IMG/VR virus record: IMGVR_UViG_3300044715_000425
Coordinates: 1 to 33,620 of that record
Source: a virus
Strand: one strand, 5' to 3'
DNA length: 33,620 nucleotides
Of this stretch, positions 14,189-20,010 are shown in pieces (position 1 is the first letter of the stretch; each line of letters opens with the position of its first letter). Position numbers and translations under genes: made by a program. The notes beneath the pieces are model-generated. The model was not told the origin of the DNA and did not search any database. It saw only the letters and a program-made list of their open reading frames with translations.

Positions 14189-14450
14189 TAAACACCTCCT
14201 TGCTTTGTTGTTTGAAAAAACGGGCCGCAAATCTTTTGCGTCGGAGATCACCCGATCGGCTTTGATCCATGCCGAACCCGTTTGTGTGTATTCGGCCTCG
14301 CCATCCGTCATGACGAGGCCACGATCAGGAACGCCCTGACCGCTTCCGATCGTTGTTCCATGTTCGGTTGCTGAGTGCCGCACAGCCTGCCGAACGCAGC
14401 CGGGAGTTAACGCGATTGGACAAAGCCCACCTGCTACCCGGAAAGGTGTT
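14189..14450 (-). other. Gene-free csrA leader with hairpins
   Basis: I see no convincing gene here. The minus strand holds GGCCTCG...CGAGGCC (seven pairs) and CGCAAA-AGA-TTTGCG followed by GCCCG and T6. It also has several GGA motifs (ATGGAAC, ATCGGAAG, ACGGATGG, ATGGATC) ahead of the csrA Shine-Dalgarno. It may be a structured leader or a terminator for the upstream gene. The csrA frame happens to stay open through much of it. Confidence 0.4.
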
Positions 14451-14591
14451 TCAGTATGTCCGTCCGTATCTCTTGCGTATCTCACGTTCAATCCGTTTTT
14501 TCTCGGCACGGTCTTCAGCAATCTCAACAGATCCAGCCGCGAAGCAACCGAGCATCACGAGAACCAAAAAGGCGAGGCAACTATTGAGCAT
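14451..14591 (-). CDS. Small membrane protein or lipoprotein
   Basis: 46 residues: MLNSCLAFLVLVMLGCFAAG is a hydrophobic signal with a possible lipobox (MLGC), followed by a charged helix (EDRAEKKRIEREIRKRYG). ATG with GGGAG eight bases upstream, overlapping the upstream stop by 11 bases. Resembles tiny phage lipoproteins; function unknown. Confidence 0.55.
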   Translation of the reverse strand: MLNSCLAFLVLVMLGCFAAGSVEIAEDRAEKKRIEREIRKRYGRTY

Positions 14592-15048
14592 GTTCCAGAC
14601 TCCCAGCAAACTTTCCCTGTTTAGTCCGTGCCGCATTTGTCTTATTGCAACCGCAACTGGTTCGCGTTCCGTGCCTTAACCTGTCGAACCTGTACCAGTC
14701 TCTAACGCCACAATCGCATTCACAAAAGGCCCATCGCGTTTGCCTGTTCTTTTCGTCTCGTCTTGCTTCAACCGACAGCACTGTCAACTTTCCGAACACG
14801 ACGCCGACTGCTGGCGTGACAAGATTCCGTGTTTTTGCTGCCGTTCGTGGCTTCTTTGAGCAAAGGCAGGTCTCTTTGCCTTTTATGAACTTTGAAGGCT
14901 CGACAATCATTTCCGCCCTGCATCGCCTGCACACAGACCGCCAGGTGATACGCAGGACGCCTTTGTCGTTTCGATATCTGCGGTACAGGCCGGTGACTGA
15001 CAGCGTGTTGCACTTGAGCCCGATTGGAATGTCAACAATGTTTGTCAC
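14581..15048 (-). CDS. Tandem zinc-finger-like protein (HNH-associated fold, no nuclease domain)
   Basis: 155 residues built of two similar modules. Residues about 10-63 (TLSVTGLYRR... C40xxC43 ... CLC) and 82-134 (FGKLTVLSVEARRD... CECDCG ... TSCGC) have the G-x-x-F-G-x-L-x-V ... CxCG ... SCGC pattern found at the N-terminus of phage HNH/AP2-type proteins. The HNH part itself is absent. It probably binds nucleic acid through zinc. ATG overlaps the upstream stop (ATGA). The HNH protein at 18179-18703 has one copy of the same kind of module. Confidence 0.6.
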   Translation of the reverse strand: MTNIVDIPIGLKCNTLSVTGLYRRYRNDKGVLRITWRSVCRRCRAEMIVEPSKFIKGKETCLCSKKPRTAAKTRNLVTPAVGVVFGKLTVLSVEARRDEKNRQTRWAFCECDCGVRDWYRFDRLRHGTRTSCGCNKTNAARTKQGKFAGSLEHAQ

Positions 15049-15410
15049 TTTGTTTCCTTTACTTTCATCAGCCTTGATCCGTTCCGACGTTGCCCTTCGA
15101 TGATTTCAGCCAGTCCAAACACGTTGTGCAGTTCGTGGGCTCGCTTCCGATGATTCCCGACAGCGTTTACGTACTCACTAGTGAACTTTGCCAGCCCGGG
15201 GAAGTATTCGTTGACAGCCCTGAATGCGATCTCTTCTGCCGTAAGTGGCTCGCCTGCATCCTTTAAGATTGCAAAGCAACGGTCGACAGTTTCCGTTCTG
15301 ATCGCTTCCGCCTTTTTCGCCGCATCATGTGACGTCTGTGGATCACTTCTGCGGGCAATCGGAGGTGCGACGACTGGCTCGGCTTCATCGAACAGAGTTC
15401 GCTGTCCCAT
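15045..15410 (-). CDS. Small winged-helix-like phage protein
   Basis: 121 residues. RRSDPQTSHDAAKKAE at about 20-35 is a motif common in small phage proteins, followed by a helix-turn-helix-like stretch (CFAILKDAGEPLTAEEIAFR) and HRKRAHELHNVFGLAEIIEG. It probably binds DNA. ATG with GGAG seven bases upstream. Role unknown; the early position suggests regulation. Confidence 0.65.
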   Translation of the reverse strand: MGQRTLFDEAEPVVAPPIARRSDPQTSHDAAKKAEAIRTETVDRCFAILKDAGEPLTAEEIAFRAVNEYFPGLAKFTSEYVNAVGNHRKRAHELHNVFGLAEIIEGQRRNGSRLMKVKETK

Positions 15411-15411
15411 G

Positions 15412-15651
15412 TCAGTGCTCCTTATGCCGGTCCCAGTCCATCAGTGAATCGTCGGTCATGTCGATCGTGCTAACTGGTTCACCGAGTGACAGACCTTTCG
15501 GAACACACACCACTGCTCCAGCTTCGACGAGTCGCACAGCCTTCCGAATCTTTTCCAGTGACTGCTGAGCAATGTCGATTGGCATTGGACTGCCTACTTT
15601 TTTCCGCCACCGTGCCATGAGGCTTTGAATTTCTGTGCGGTCGCTGCTCAT
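15412..15651 (-). CDS. Hypothetical protein
   Basis: 79 residues with an amphipathic helical middle (IAQQSLEKIRKAVRLVEAGA), acidic end (STIDMTDDSLMDWDRH). ATG overlaps the ParB-like gene stop (ATGA). No family recognised. Confidence 0.6.
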   Translation of the reverse strand: MSSDRTEIQSLMARWRKKVGSPMPIDIAQQSLEKIRKAVRLVEAGAVVCVPKGLSLGEPVSTIDMTDDSLMDWDRHKEH

Positions 15652-16628
15652 CGTGTGGCCTCCTGCTCAATAAGTTGCTCGACCAAATGATTCCCGTGGC
15701 ATCGCTCCGGAAAGCACCAGCAACCCAGAACCTTTCCAGATAGCGATGGAATTTTGACTTGCAAACTCGGCTTCAGATTGAAGTAGACCTCGAAGGAATC
15801 ACATACCGTTTCTCTGTCGCCATCCTCCCCGACAACGAACGGGTTTCCCCACTGTGTCCCTCGGTCGATCGGCAGAAAACAGCCATTCTCGCTGGCCCAT
15901 CGAATCAACTGGCGATCCGTTTTTTTGTTCGCAACGACGGTCTCACCTCGCTCGACTGCAGCGCGGCGTTCCTTTTCTGAATCGGTCCATTCGTCGGCGG
16001 ATTGCGGAACAATGTTCTTCGCAACCTTTGCGACCTCCTTTCCAACCGGCTTGCCTTCCTCCTTTGCCTTGCTGATGATCTCGTTCTGGCGAGCCTTCGG
16101 AAGATCTGCAATCTTTGCAGCAGCTGAAACTGCAACTTCTCCCCTGTCACATGCCGCAATCAGTTCTTTCGAGCCGGATGCAAGCACCTTTGCCGCTCGG
16201 TCGACTGACTTACCGGACACTCCAGCCGCTTCACCAGCCTTATCGCGTGACTGCCCGTTAAGGTTAGGACAATTGGCCTTACCTTTTACGCCACGTCCTT
16301 CACTCAAAGACTGGCGTTCCTTCGCCTGCTTTTCATAAACACCCTTGGCCCGACCTCCAACCATCGCCCTCTGCGTTTCGTCAAGATGACGACGATGCAA
16401 ATTCAAACTCAACACATAGGCGACCGGATCTTTTGGATGCACCTCGACCGTTAGTGGTTCAATACCAGCAAACTCACACGCCGCCCAACGATTGCGACCA
16501 TCAAGAATCATCCCGTCGCATATCTCGATCGGAACCAACTGGCCCCGCAATCCGATGTCCTCTGCCAGCGTCCGCAGTTCGTCTTCGTCCATCAGCGGAA
16601 AGATGTTTGCCGCCTCGTGATACTTCAT
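15648..16628 (-). CDS. ParB-like N-terminal domain fused to DUF4326
   Basis: 326 residues from ATG 16628, which overlaps the HNH stop (ATGA). Residues about 1-95 form a ParB/Spo0J-type domain (LVPIEICDGMILDGRNRWAA, then DPVAYVLSLNLHRRHL). The middle contains a helix-turn-helix-like region (GEAAGVSGKSVDRAAKVL). Residues about 235-320 match DUF4326 (DRGTQWGNPFVVGEDGD, then GKVLGCWCFPERCHGNHL). ParB-fold domains use CTP or nucleic acid; DUF4326 has no firm function. Possibly a DNA-binding regulator or plasmid/prophage maintenance factor. Confidence 0.75.
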   Translation of the reverse strand: MKYHEAANIFPLMDEDELRTLAEDIGLRGQLVPIEICDGMILDGRNRWAACEFAGIEPLTVEVHPKDPVAYVLSLNLHRRHLDETQRAMVGGRAKGVYEKQAKERQSLSEGRGVKGKANCPNLNGQSRDKAGEAAGVSGKSVDRAAKVLASGSKELIAACDRGEVAVSAAAKIADLPKARQNEIISKAKEEGKPVGKEVAKVAKNIVPQSADEWTDSEKERRAAVERGETVVANKKTDRQLIRWASENGCFLPIDRGTQWGNPFVVGEDGDRETVCDSFEVYFNLKPSLQVKIPSLSGKVLGCWCFPERCHGNHLVEQLIEQEATR

Positions 16629-16879
16629 TTCCCATGCTCCCTCTTGTGACAATCCCGACACAACAAACGCAGTTCTGCATCTGCGTATTCCCACGGCTCA
16701 CGATCTATCTGGTAGATCAGGTGGTGAAGCTGAATGTTCTTTGTGGCTCCACAGTCCTCGCATTGATTGCCTCTTGTTGCGAGTAGGGCCAGTTTCTTTC
16801 GTCGCCATCGAAAGTCAGCGAGCTTGTATTGGTAGCGGAAGCAATTTTTTTTTGCCTGTGCATGTGAGCAATGACCCAC
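16625..16879 (-). CDS. HNH endonuclease domain, probably expressed by frameshift
   Basis: An HNH domain: CEDCGATKNIQLHHLIYQ, then LRLLCRDCHKREH, with two CxxC pairs and the His-His catalytic block. KLADFRWRRKKLALLA precedes it, as in normal HNH proteins. The only separate start is a GTG at 16879 with no good Shine-Dalgarno. The frame lies -1 relative to the upstream 274-codon gene, and the two frames meet at an A9 run. A -1 slip on A AAA AAA would give a 305-residue fusion. It may be a programmed fusion or a sequencing or mutational indel. Confidence 0.7.
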   Translation of the reverse strand: MGHCSHAQAKKNCFRYQYKLADFRWRRKKLALLATRGNQCEDCGATKNIQLHHLIYQIDREPWEYADAELRLLCRDCHKREHGK

Positions 16880-17541
16880 ACGTTTCGCCGGTCTCGCATG
16901 TTGCCGAGAATAAGCCAGTGTTCGTAATCTGCGTCACCAACATGGAGATTCTCGAAGATTCTGAACGGGCTTGAGGCATTGTGCTTCATGCCCATGTAGA
17001 CCTCTTGCGAGCAAATGTGCGTTCGGTGTGATACTCCCTGAACGCTTCGCCATTTAATGTATGGCTTAAACGGAAAGTCGGCTTGAGTCATCACCCAAGC
17101 ATCTTCGTTGTCGATTGCCGGTTCCGAATCAACTTCCGTTCTTGATTCCAGTTCGGCCCCAAGTGCTGACTCTGACTTTACGACGCAAATGCTGCGTCTG
17201 CGTTCGTTCTGAAATTCAATCGGGTCGACGTATCCGGATCGCAACACGCACGAGTTCATCAAGTCAGCTTTTGCCTTGGCGTCATCAATGGAACCTATTG
17301 GCTCAACATCGACAACACGAAAAGATTCTGCCCGCTGGTCTGTGTTCGACTTGCGGACCTGTCCAGAAATTCGGGACCAGATGCGAATGTCTTTATCTTC
17401 GGACACCGCAAGAGGGTAAAGCCGAATCAGCCCCAGCTCATCGCTCACGACGATCGAGCACATCTTTGTGCTTCCGTCTTTGCACCTGTTCGGCGCACCT
17501 TTGGCAACGACCGTGCCGCGTATTTCGATAGCCGCACTCAC
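16717..17541 (-). CDS. Unknown protein with IRLYPL motif, upstream partner of HNH
   Basis: 274 residues in the zero frame. MCSIVVSDELGLIRLYPLAV (about 27-46) followed by WSRISGQVRKSNTDQRAESF resembles a family of unknown function whose members carry a cysteine, a G-x-I-R-L-Y-P block and a D-x-R-x-E-S block. WLILGNMRDRRNVWVIAHMH lies near the end. After residue 232 the zero frame runs 42 residues (to 16717) that look non-native, while the -1 frame becomes an HNH nuclease. The GTG start overlaps the ribbon-helix-helix gene stop (GTGA). Confidence 0.65.
   Translation of the reverse strand: MSAAIEIRGTVVAKGAPNRCKDGSTKMCSIVVSDELGLIRLYPLAVSEDKDIRIWSRISGQVRKSNTDQRAESFRVVDVEPIGSIDDAKAKADLMNSCVLRSGYVDPIEFQNERRRSICVVKSESALGAELESRTEVDSEPAIDNEDAWVMTQADFPFKPYIKWRSVQGVSHRTHICSQEVYMGMKHNASSPFRIFENLHVGDADYEHWLILGNMRDRRNVWVIAHMHRQKKIASATNTSSLTFDGDERNWPYSQQEAINARTVEPQRTFSFTT
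16845..16853 (-). other. A9 slippery run joining two frames
   Basis: The zero frame reads CAA AAA AAA ATT. A -1 slip on A AAA AAA continues AAT TGC into the HNH frame. I did not see a clear downstream stimulatory stem here. Confidence 0.45.
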
Positions 17542-17693
17542 GCTTTCCGCCCCTTAAAATACTTTGCCGCGATCCGCCACAACACACCCTGCCTCGTCTC
17601 GCCGGTCTTTGCTGACTCATCCGCCAATGGCTTTTGCAGTTCCGGCGGAACACGCAGCAGCAGTTGAGGATTGCCTTTGACTTTCTTTGTCAC
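17538..17693 (-). CDS. Ribbon-helix-helix-type small DNA-binding protein
   Basis: 51 residues from a GTG that overlaps the upstream stop (GTGA). The pattern PQLLLRVPPELQKPLADESA then TGETRQGVLWRIAAKYF is the strand-helix-turn-helix of Arc/CopG-like repressors (a short strand with alternating hydrophobic residues, then x-P-E-L helix, then T-G-x-T-R-x-x-V-L helix). Such proteins bind short palindromic operators as dimers. The operon promoter at 18024-18051 is flanked by TGATATCA palindromes, so autoregulation is a natural inference. Confidence 0.65.
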   Translation of the reverse strand: MTKKVKGNPQLLLRVPPELQKPLADESAKTGETRQGVLWRIAAKYFKGRKA

Positions 17694-17806
17694 TTCACTT
17701 TCTCCAGTTCCTTCTTGAGCCGCAGGACTTCGGCGTGGTTGCCGTCGTGCTGGGCGTAAATGATGCGGGCTTGCAGGTTGCGGATTGTTGCGAGCGTGTC
17801 GCTCAT
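17690..17806 (-). CDS. Tiny hypothetical protein (38 aa)
   Basis: 38 residues, MSDTLATIRNLQARIIYAQH and a Lys/Glu helix. ATG overlaps the upstream TGA (ATGA) and its own TGA overlaps the next GTG, so both junctions support translation. Amphipathic helix only; function unknown. Confidence 0.55.
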   Translation of the reverse strand: MSDTLATIRNLQARIIYAQHDGNHAEVLRLKKELEKVK

Positions 17807-17982
17807 GCTGTCACCACTGAGTGAGAGACATAGGTCATCAGTGCCATGTTTTTGCGGTTCAGGCTGTCCAGCATCTCCTGGCATTTTGCAGCCGTTGGCA
17901 GTCCGGTCGAAGTTCCGTCGTTAACGACAATTGTGATTTCGTTTCCGGTCAGTTCGTCGTTAGCAATAATGGTGATTTTCAT
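17803..17982 (-). CDS. Small hypothetical protein (59 aa)
   Basis: 59 residues starting MKITIIANDELTGNEITIVV, a regular beta hairpin pattern, then a helix (AAKCQEMLDSLNRKNM). First gene after the palindrome-flanked promoter at about 18.03 kb, with AAGGAA upstream of its ATG and an ATGA overlap with the next gene. Not recognised. Confidence 0.65.
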   Translation of the reverse strand: MKITIIANDELTGNEITIVVNDGTSTGLPTAAKCQEMLDSLNRKNMALMTYVSHSVVTA

Positions 17983-18023
17983 GACTTCTGTTCCTTGCCA
18001 GTGTTTTGCGTCTCGGTGCGGTC

Positions 18024-18051
18024 ATGATATCACTATCGGCAGGGGCGTCAA
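18024..18051 (-). promoter_or_regulatory. Predicted early promoter
   Basis: On the minus strand TTGACG (18051-18046), 16 bases, TATCAT (18029-18024). It drives the operon that begins at 17982. The -10 overlaps one TGATATCA palindrome; the other lies seven bases upstream of the -35. Confidence 0.5.
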
Positions 18052-18066
18052 TGCGTGGTGATATCA
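18025..18066. promoter_or_regulatory. Paired palindromic operators
   Basis: TGATATCAC (18025-18033) and GTGATATCA (18058-18066) are 9-bp inverted copies, and each contains the 8-bp palindrome TGATATCA. Centres are 34 bp apart and bracket the promoter at 18024-18051, a typical repressor arrangement. Confidence 0.55.
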
Positions 18067-18121
18067 TTTTGCAAGATTGCGGAAAGATTTTGTTTTGCCC
18101 GTGTTTTTGCGTGTATCCGGA

Positions 18122-18170
18122 AACGCAGTGAGCCGCACCCGATCGGATGCGGCCCTTCCCAGACTGCGTT
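18122..18170. other. Large two-part hairpin after HNH gene
   Basis: Outer stem AACGCAGT/ACTGCGTT (18122-18129 with 18163-18170) encloses the inner stem GCCGCA...TGCGGC (18132-18137 with 18148-18153), which extends towards a GATC loop. It lies nine bases after the HNH stop. There is no T-run on either strand, so it is either a weak terminator or a structured RNA. Confidence 0.45.
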
Positions 18171-18178
18171 AATGCGCG

Positions 18179-18703
18179 TCATGACGCCCGTAGATGCTTC
18201 CGGACGCACCTGCGATTTACTCCAAGGATCTCTGCAGCTTCAGCAATCGTTGTTGTTCTGCCCATCACCACGACGTGGATGTTGTTCCTGCGGTTTCGTG
18301 CCTGATCTCGCATCGAGGCCCAGCGGCAATTTTCCGCACAATAGCCTTTTGAGTTATTTATGCGTTCAAGCGTCATTCCTTTTGGTGGCTCTCCCATATC
18401 AGATAGAAAGATTGCGAACTTGCGCCACGATCGATCGACGGTTATCCCTCTTGCTCCGTAGTTTTTGTAGTCCGGGTTGCTTTGATTGCAGCACCTTGAA
18501 ACCATGTTCATCCATGCAATTTGCGCTCGCGATCGCTTTTTAAATGTCGCCCCGCTTCGATTGCAGTTTCCGCACGACTTTGCGGTTCCTCGCTTCACTC
18601 TGCCAACAATCATCACCTTTCGTTTTCCACATGAGCACTCAAAAACGGCAGAGTACACACTTTGTTTTGTACTCCTGAATGCAACACCAACCTGAATCAA
18701 CAT
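18179..18703 (-). CDS. HNH/AP2-type endonuclease-like protein with C-terminal helix-turn-helix
   Basis: 174 residues from ATG 18703 (GGAG nine bases upstream). A zinc module with CxC at 23/25 and CxxC at 44/47. At about 61-140 the phage HNH-like block: WMNMVSRCCNQSNPDYKNYG, ARGITVDRSWRKF, DMGEPPKGMTLERINNSKGY, ENCRWASMRDQARNRRNN. A C-terminal helix-turn-helix of the NUMOD kind follows (TTIAEAAEILGVNRRCVRKH). The family includes homing and free-standing nucleases. It is the first gene after the promoter and terminator-like leader at 18.7-18.85 kb. Confidence 0.75.
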   Translation of the reverse strand: MLIQVGVAFRSTKQSVYSAVFECSCGKRKVMIVGRVKRGTAKSCGNCNRSGATFKKRSRAQIAWMNMVSRCCNQSNPDYKNYGARGITVDRSWRKFAIFLSDMGEPPKGMTLERINNSKGYCAENCRWASMRDQARNRRNNIHVVVMGRTTTIAEAAEILGVNRRCVRKHLRAS

Positions 18704-18718
18704 TGTGTTCACTCCAAG

Positions 18719-18758
18719 AAAAAACCCGCGCACGGGCGGCTAGACCTGTGGCGGGTTT
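18719..18758 (-). terminator. Intrinsic terminator between promoter and HNH gene
   Basis: The minus strand reads AAACCCGC, 21 bases, GCGGGTTT continuing as TTTT, a stem of eight pairs with six T at the end. It ends the virion operon. Because the promoter at 18822-18849 lies upstream of it, it would also attenuate that promoter. Confidence 0.65.
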
Positions 18759-18792
18759 CTTGATCGGGCCTGAGCCCGAAGGTTCGATTAAA

Positions 18793-18810
18793 TCACATCT
18801 AGCCATGTGA
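18793..18810. promoter_or_regulatory. Operator-like dyad near start site
   Basis: TCACAT, six bases, ATGTGA: a perfect dyad located a few bases downstream of the predicted start site of the promoter at 18822-18849. A second small hairpin TCGGGC/GCCCGA lies at 18764-18779. Confidence 0.45.
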
Positions 18811-18821
18811 CTTGACCGCCA

Positions 18822-18849
18822 ATCATATTGCATCGCTGAACTCTGTCAA
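18822..18849 (-). promoter_or_regulatory. Predicted strong sigma70-like promoter
   Basis: On the minus strand TTGACA (18849-18844), 16 bases, TATGAT (18827-18822). This is the closest match to consensus in the window, in a 216-bp gene-free gap. Confidence 0.6.
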
Positions 18850-18855
18850 CACAGC

Positions 18856-18882
18856 GACGATGGCAGGTAGCTCGCCATCGTC
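18856..18882. other. Nine-pair hairpin at end of virion operon
   Basis: GACGATGGC, nine bases, GCCATCGTC is a perfect stem about 37 bases after the methyltransferase stop and just upstream of the promoter. No T-run follows. It may stabilise the 3' end of the virion mRNA or help termination. Confidence 0.45.
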
Positions 18883-18919
18883 TCCCAATGCTGTGCGTTC
18901 CCGCCGCTTTTTATCCGCT

Positions 18920-19420
18920 TCAGGGAACTGGTGATTTCCACGCAACCGCGTAGGTGTCCTTCCAGTATTCATTCCCGCTAACATCAATCTGCACAAACCC
19001 GGCGTAATGCAGTTCCTCCGCAAGCTGGTCCTGGCTGATGTTTCCATAGTGCTCGTCCGGATGCAATGGCCCGCCGTCGATTGCTGAATGCGGATCTCTG
19101 CCGGGACCGGCGCAGGTGATCAATAGTTTTCCGCCAGGACGAAGCCAGCTCGCGGCGTGAAAGATCAACGAGTCCCAGACCATGCAATGTTCAAGCACCT
19201 CCGCACAGACGACCATATCCACCTTTTGCGTTGGCTCGTAGTCGAGCGCATCGCAGACCACGTCGACCGCTGGGCCTGCGATTAGGTCAAGGCCGATCCA
19301 TGTGGCTCCGGGAAAGTGTGCCCGCGATGAACCGTTGATGTCACGACTGCCCACCTCGATCACTGAAATTGTTTCGGTAGTCGCGTGCTTCGCGATGAAC
19401 TCAAACGCGCCTGCGTGCAT
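18920..19420 (-). CDS. Class I SAM-dependent methyltransferase
   Basis: 166 residues. VIEVGSRDINGSSR (about 20-33) is the SAM-binding motif I, WIGLDLIAGPAVDVVCDA gives motif II, and DMVVCAEVLEHC and LRPGGKLLITCAGPG give the later motifs of the methyltransferase-11 type. The substrate is not visible; small molecule, sugar or protein are possible. ATG overlaps the upstream stop (TAATG), so it is coupled to the oxygenase. Last gene of the virion operon. Confidence 0.85.
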   Translation of the reverse strand: MHAGAFEFIAKHATTETISVIEVGSRDINGSSRAHFPGATWIGLDLIAGPAVDVVCDALDYEPTQKVDMVVCAEVLEHCMVWDSLIFHAASWLRPGGKLLITCAGPGRDPHSAIDGGPLHPDEHYGNISQDQLAEELHYAGFVQIDVSGNEYWKDTYAVAWKSPVP

Positions 19421-20010
19421 TACGTAGCCCTTTCAAATGTTGCTGCTGTCTTGCCGATTTCGCCATCATGCGACCACGCAAACAGTGCGAGCGTTTTTCG
19501 ATAGTTCGCATCCGGCGCGACTGGCAACACCTCGTGCCATTGATTGTCGGTCGTAAACACAACAGCCGTACCGAACTCGGGAGCAATCAACACATCGGGT
19601 TCTGAATCGAGATTTGATTCCAATCGCAACTGACCGCCGTCGCTACTAGCGTTCCATCGCCTGTTGATATTCATCACGATGGAATGTGTTCGCCGCCAAA
19701 AGTGAATGGGATGTGTCTCAGCGTCGAGGTGTCTGCCAAGAAATCCTCCCGGCGGCATCATGTGCAACCCAGCCGCGTGTGCGTCGTAATCCACAAACGA
19801 CTCGCCAATGTATGGAATGACAGCCAACGCCAGTGCGTCTAATGCTGCAAGACATGCCGCCGGTATTCGCGCCCGATCCATGCTGCCGAACTTATTTGAC
19901 GTTGCGCCGTTGTAGCGATGCCAGAACGGCCAGAATTGATCAGGGAACGCCGCTTCGGCCGCAAGGCACAACGAACGAGGAATTGCGTTCTTGATTATTT
20001 TAACGCCCAC
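19420..20010 (-). CDS. 2-oxoglutarate/Fe(II) oxygenase, prolyl-4-hydroxylase-like
   Basis: 197 residues from GTG 20010, with AGGAGG seven bases upstream. The iron triad is HLD (His94, Asp96) and His159 in QWHEVLPV; Arg171 in NYRKTLALFAW binds 2-oxoglutarate. GGQLRLES and GTAVVFT are the usual core strands. Such enzymes hydroxylate protein or small-molecule substrates with O2 and 2-oxoglutarate. Overlaps the glycosyltransferase-like gene by 11 bases. Its place in the virion operon suggests a virion protein or cell-surface target. It looks P4H-like rather than TET/JBP-like, so DNA as substrate is less likely. Confidence 0.82.
   Translation of the reverse strand: MGVKIIKNAIPRSLCLAAEAAFPDQFWPFWHRYNGATSNKFGSMDRARIPAACLAALDALALAVIPYIGESFVDYDAHAAGLHMMPPGGFLGRHLDAETHPIHFWRRTHSIVMNINRRWNASSDGGQLRLESNLDSEPDVLIAPEFGTAVVFTTDNQWHEVLPVAPDANYRKTLALFAWSHDGEIGKTAATFERAT

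Noticed and set aside
13997-14527. 176-codon frame with csrA as its C-terminal third
   Set aside because: CsrA starts cleanly at GTG 14188 with a perfect Shine-Dalgarno. The upstream part has no start signal or recognisable protein sequence.
18639-18833. 64-codon minus frame over the leader of the HNH gene
   Set aside because: It spans promoter, dyad and terminator signals and lacks a start signal; treated as non-coding.
19420-20010. TET/JBP-type DNA base hydroxylase, hinting at hypermodified DNA
   Set aside because: The motif order and spacing (HLD ... WHEV ... YRKTLALFAW) fit prolyl-4-hydroxylase-like enzymes better, and no base-modification pathway genes are seen.
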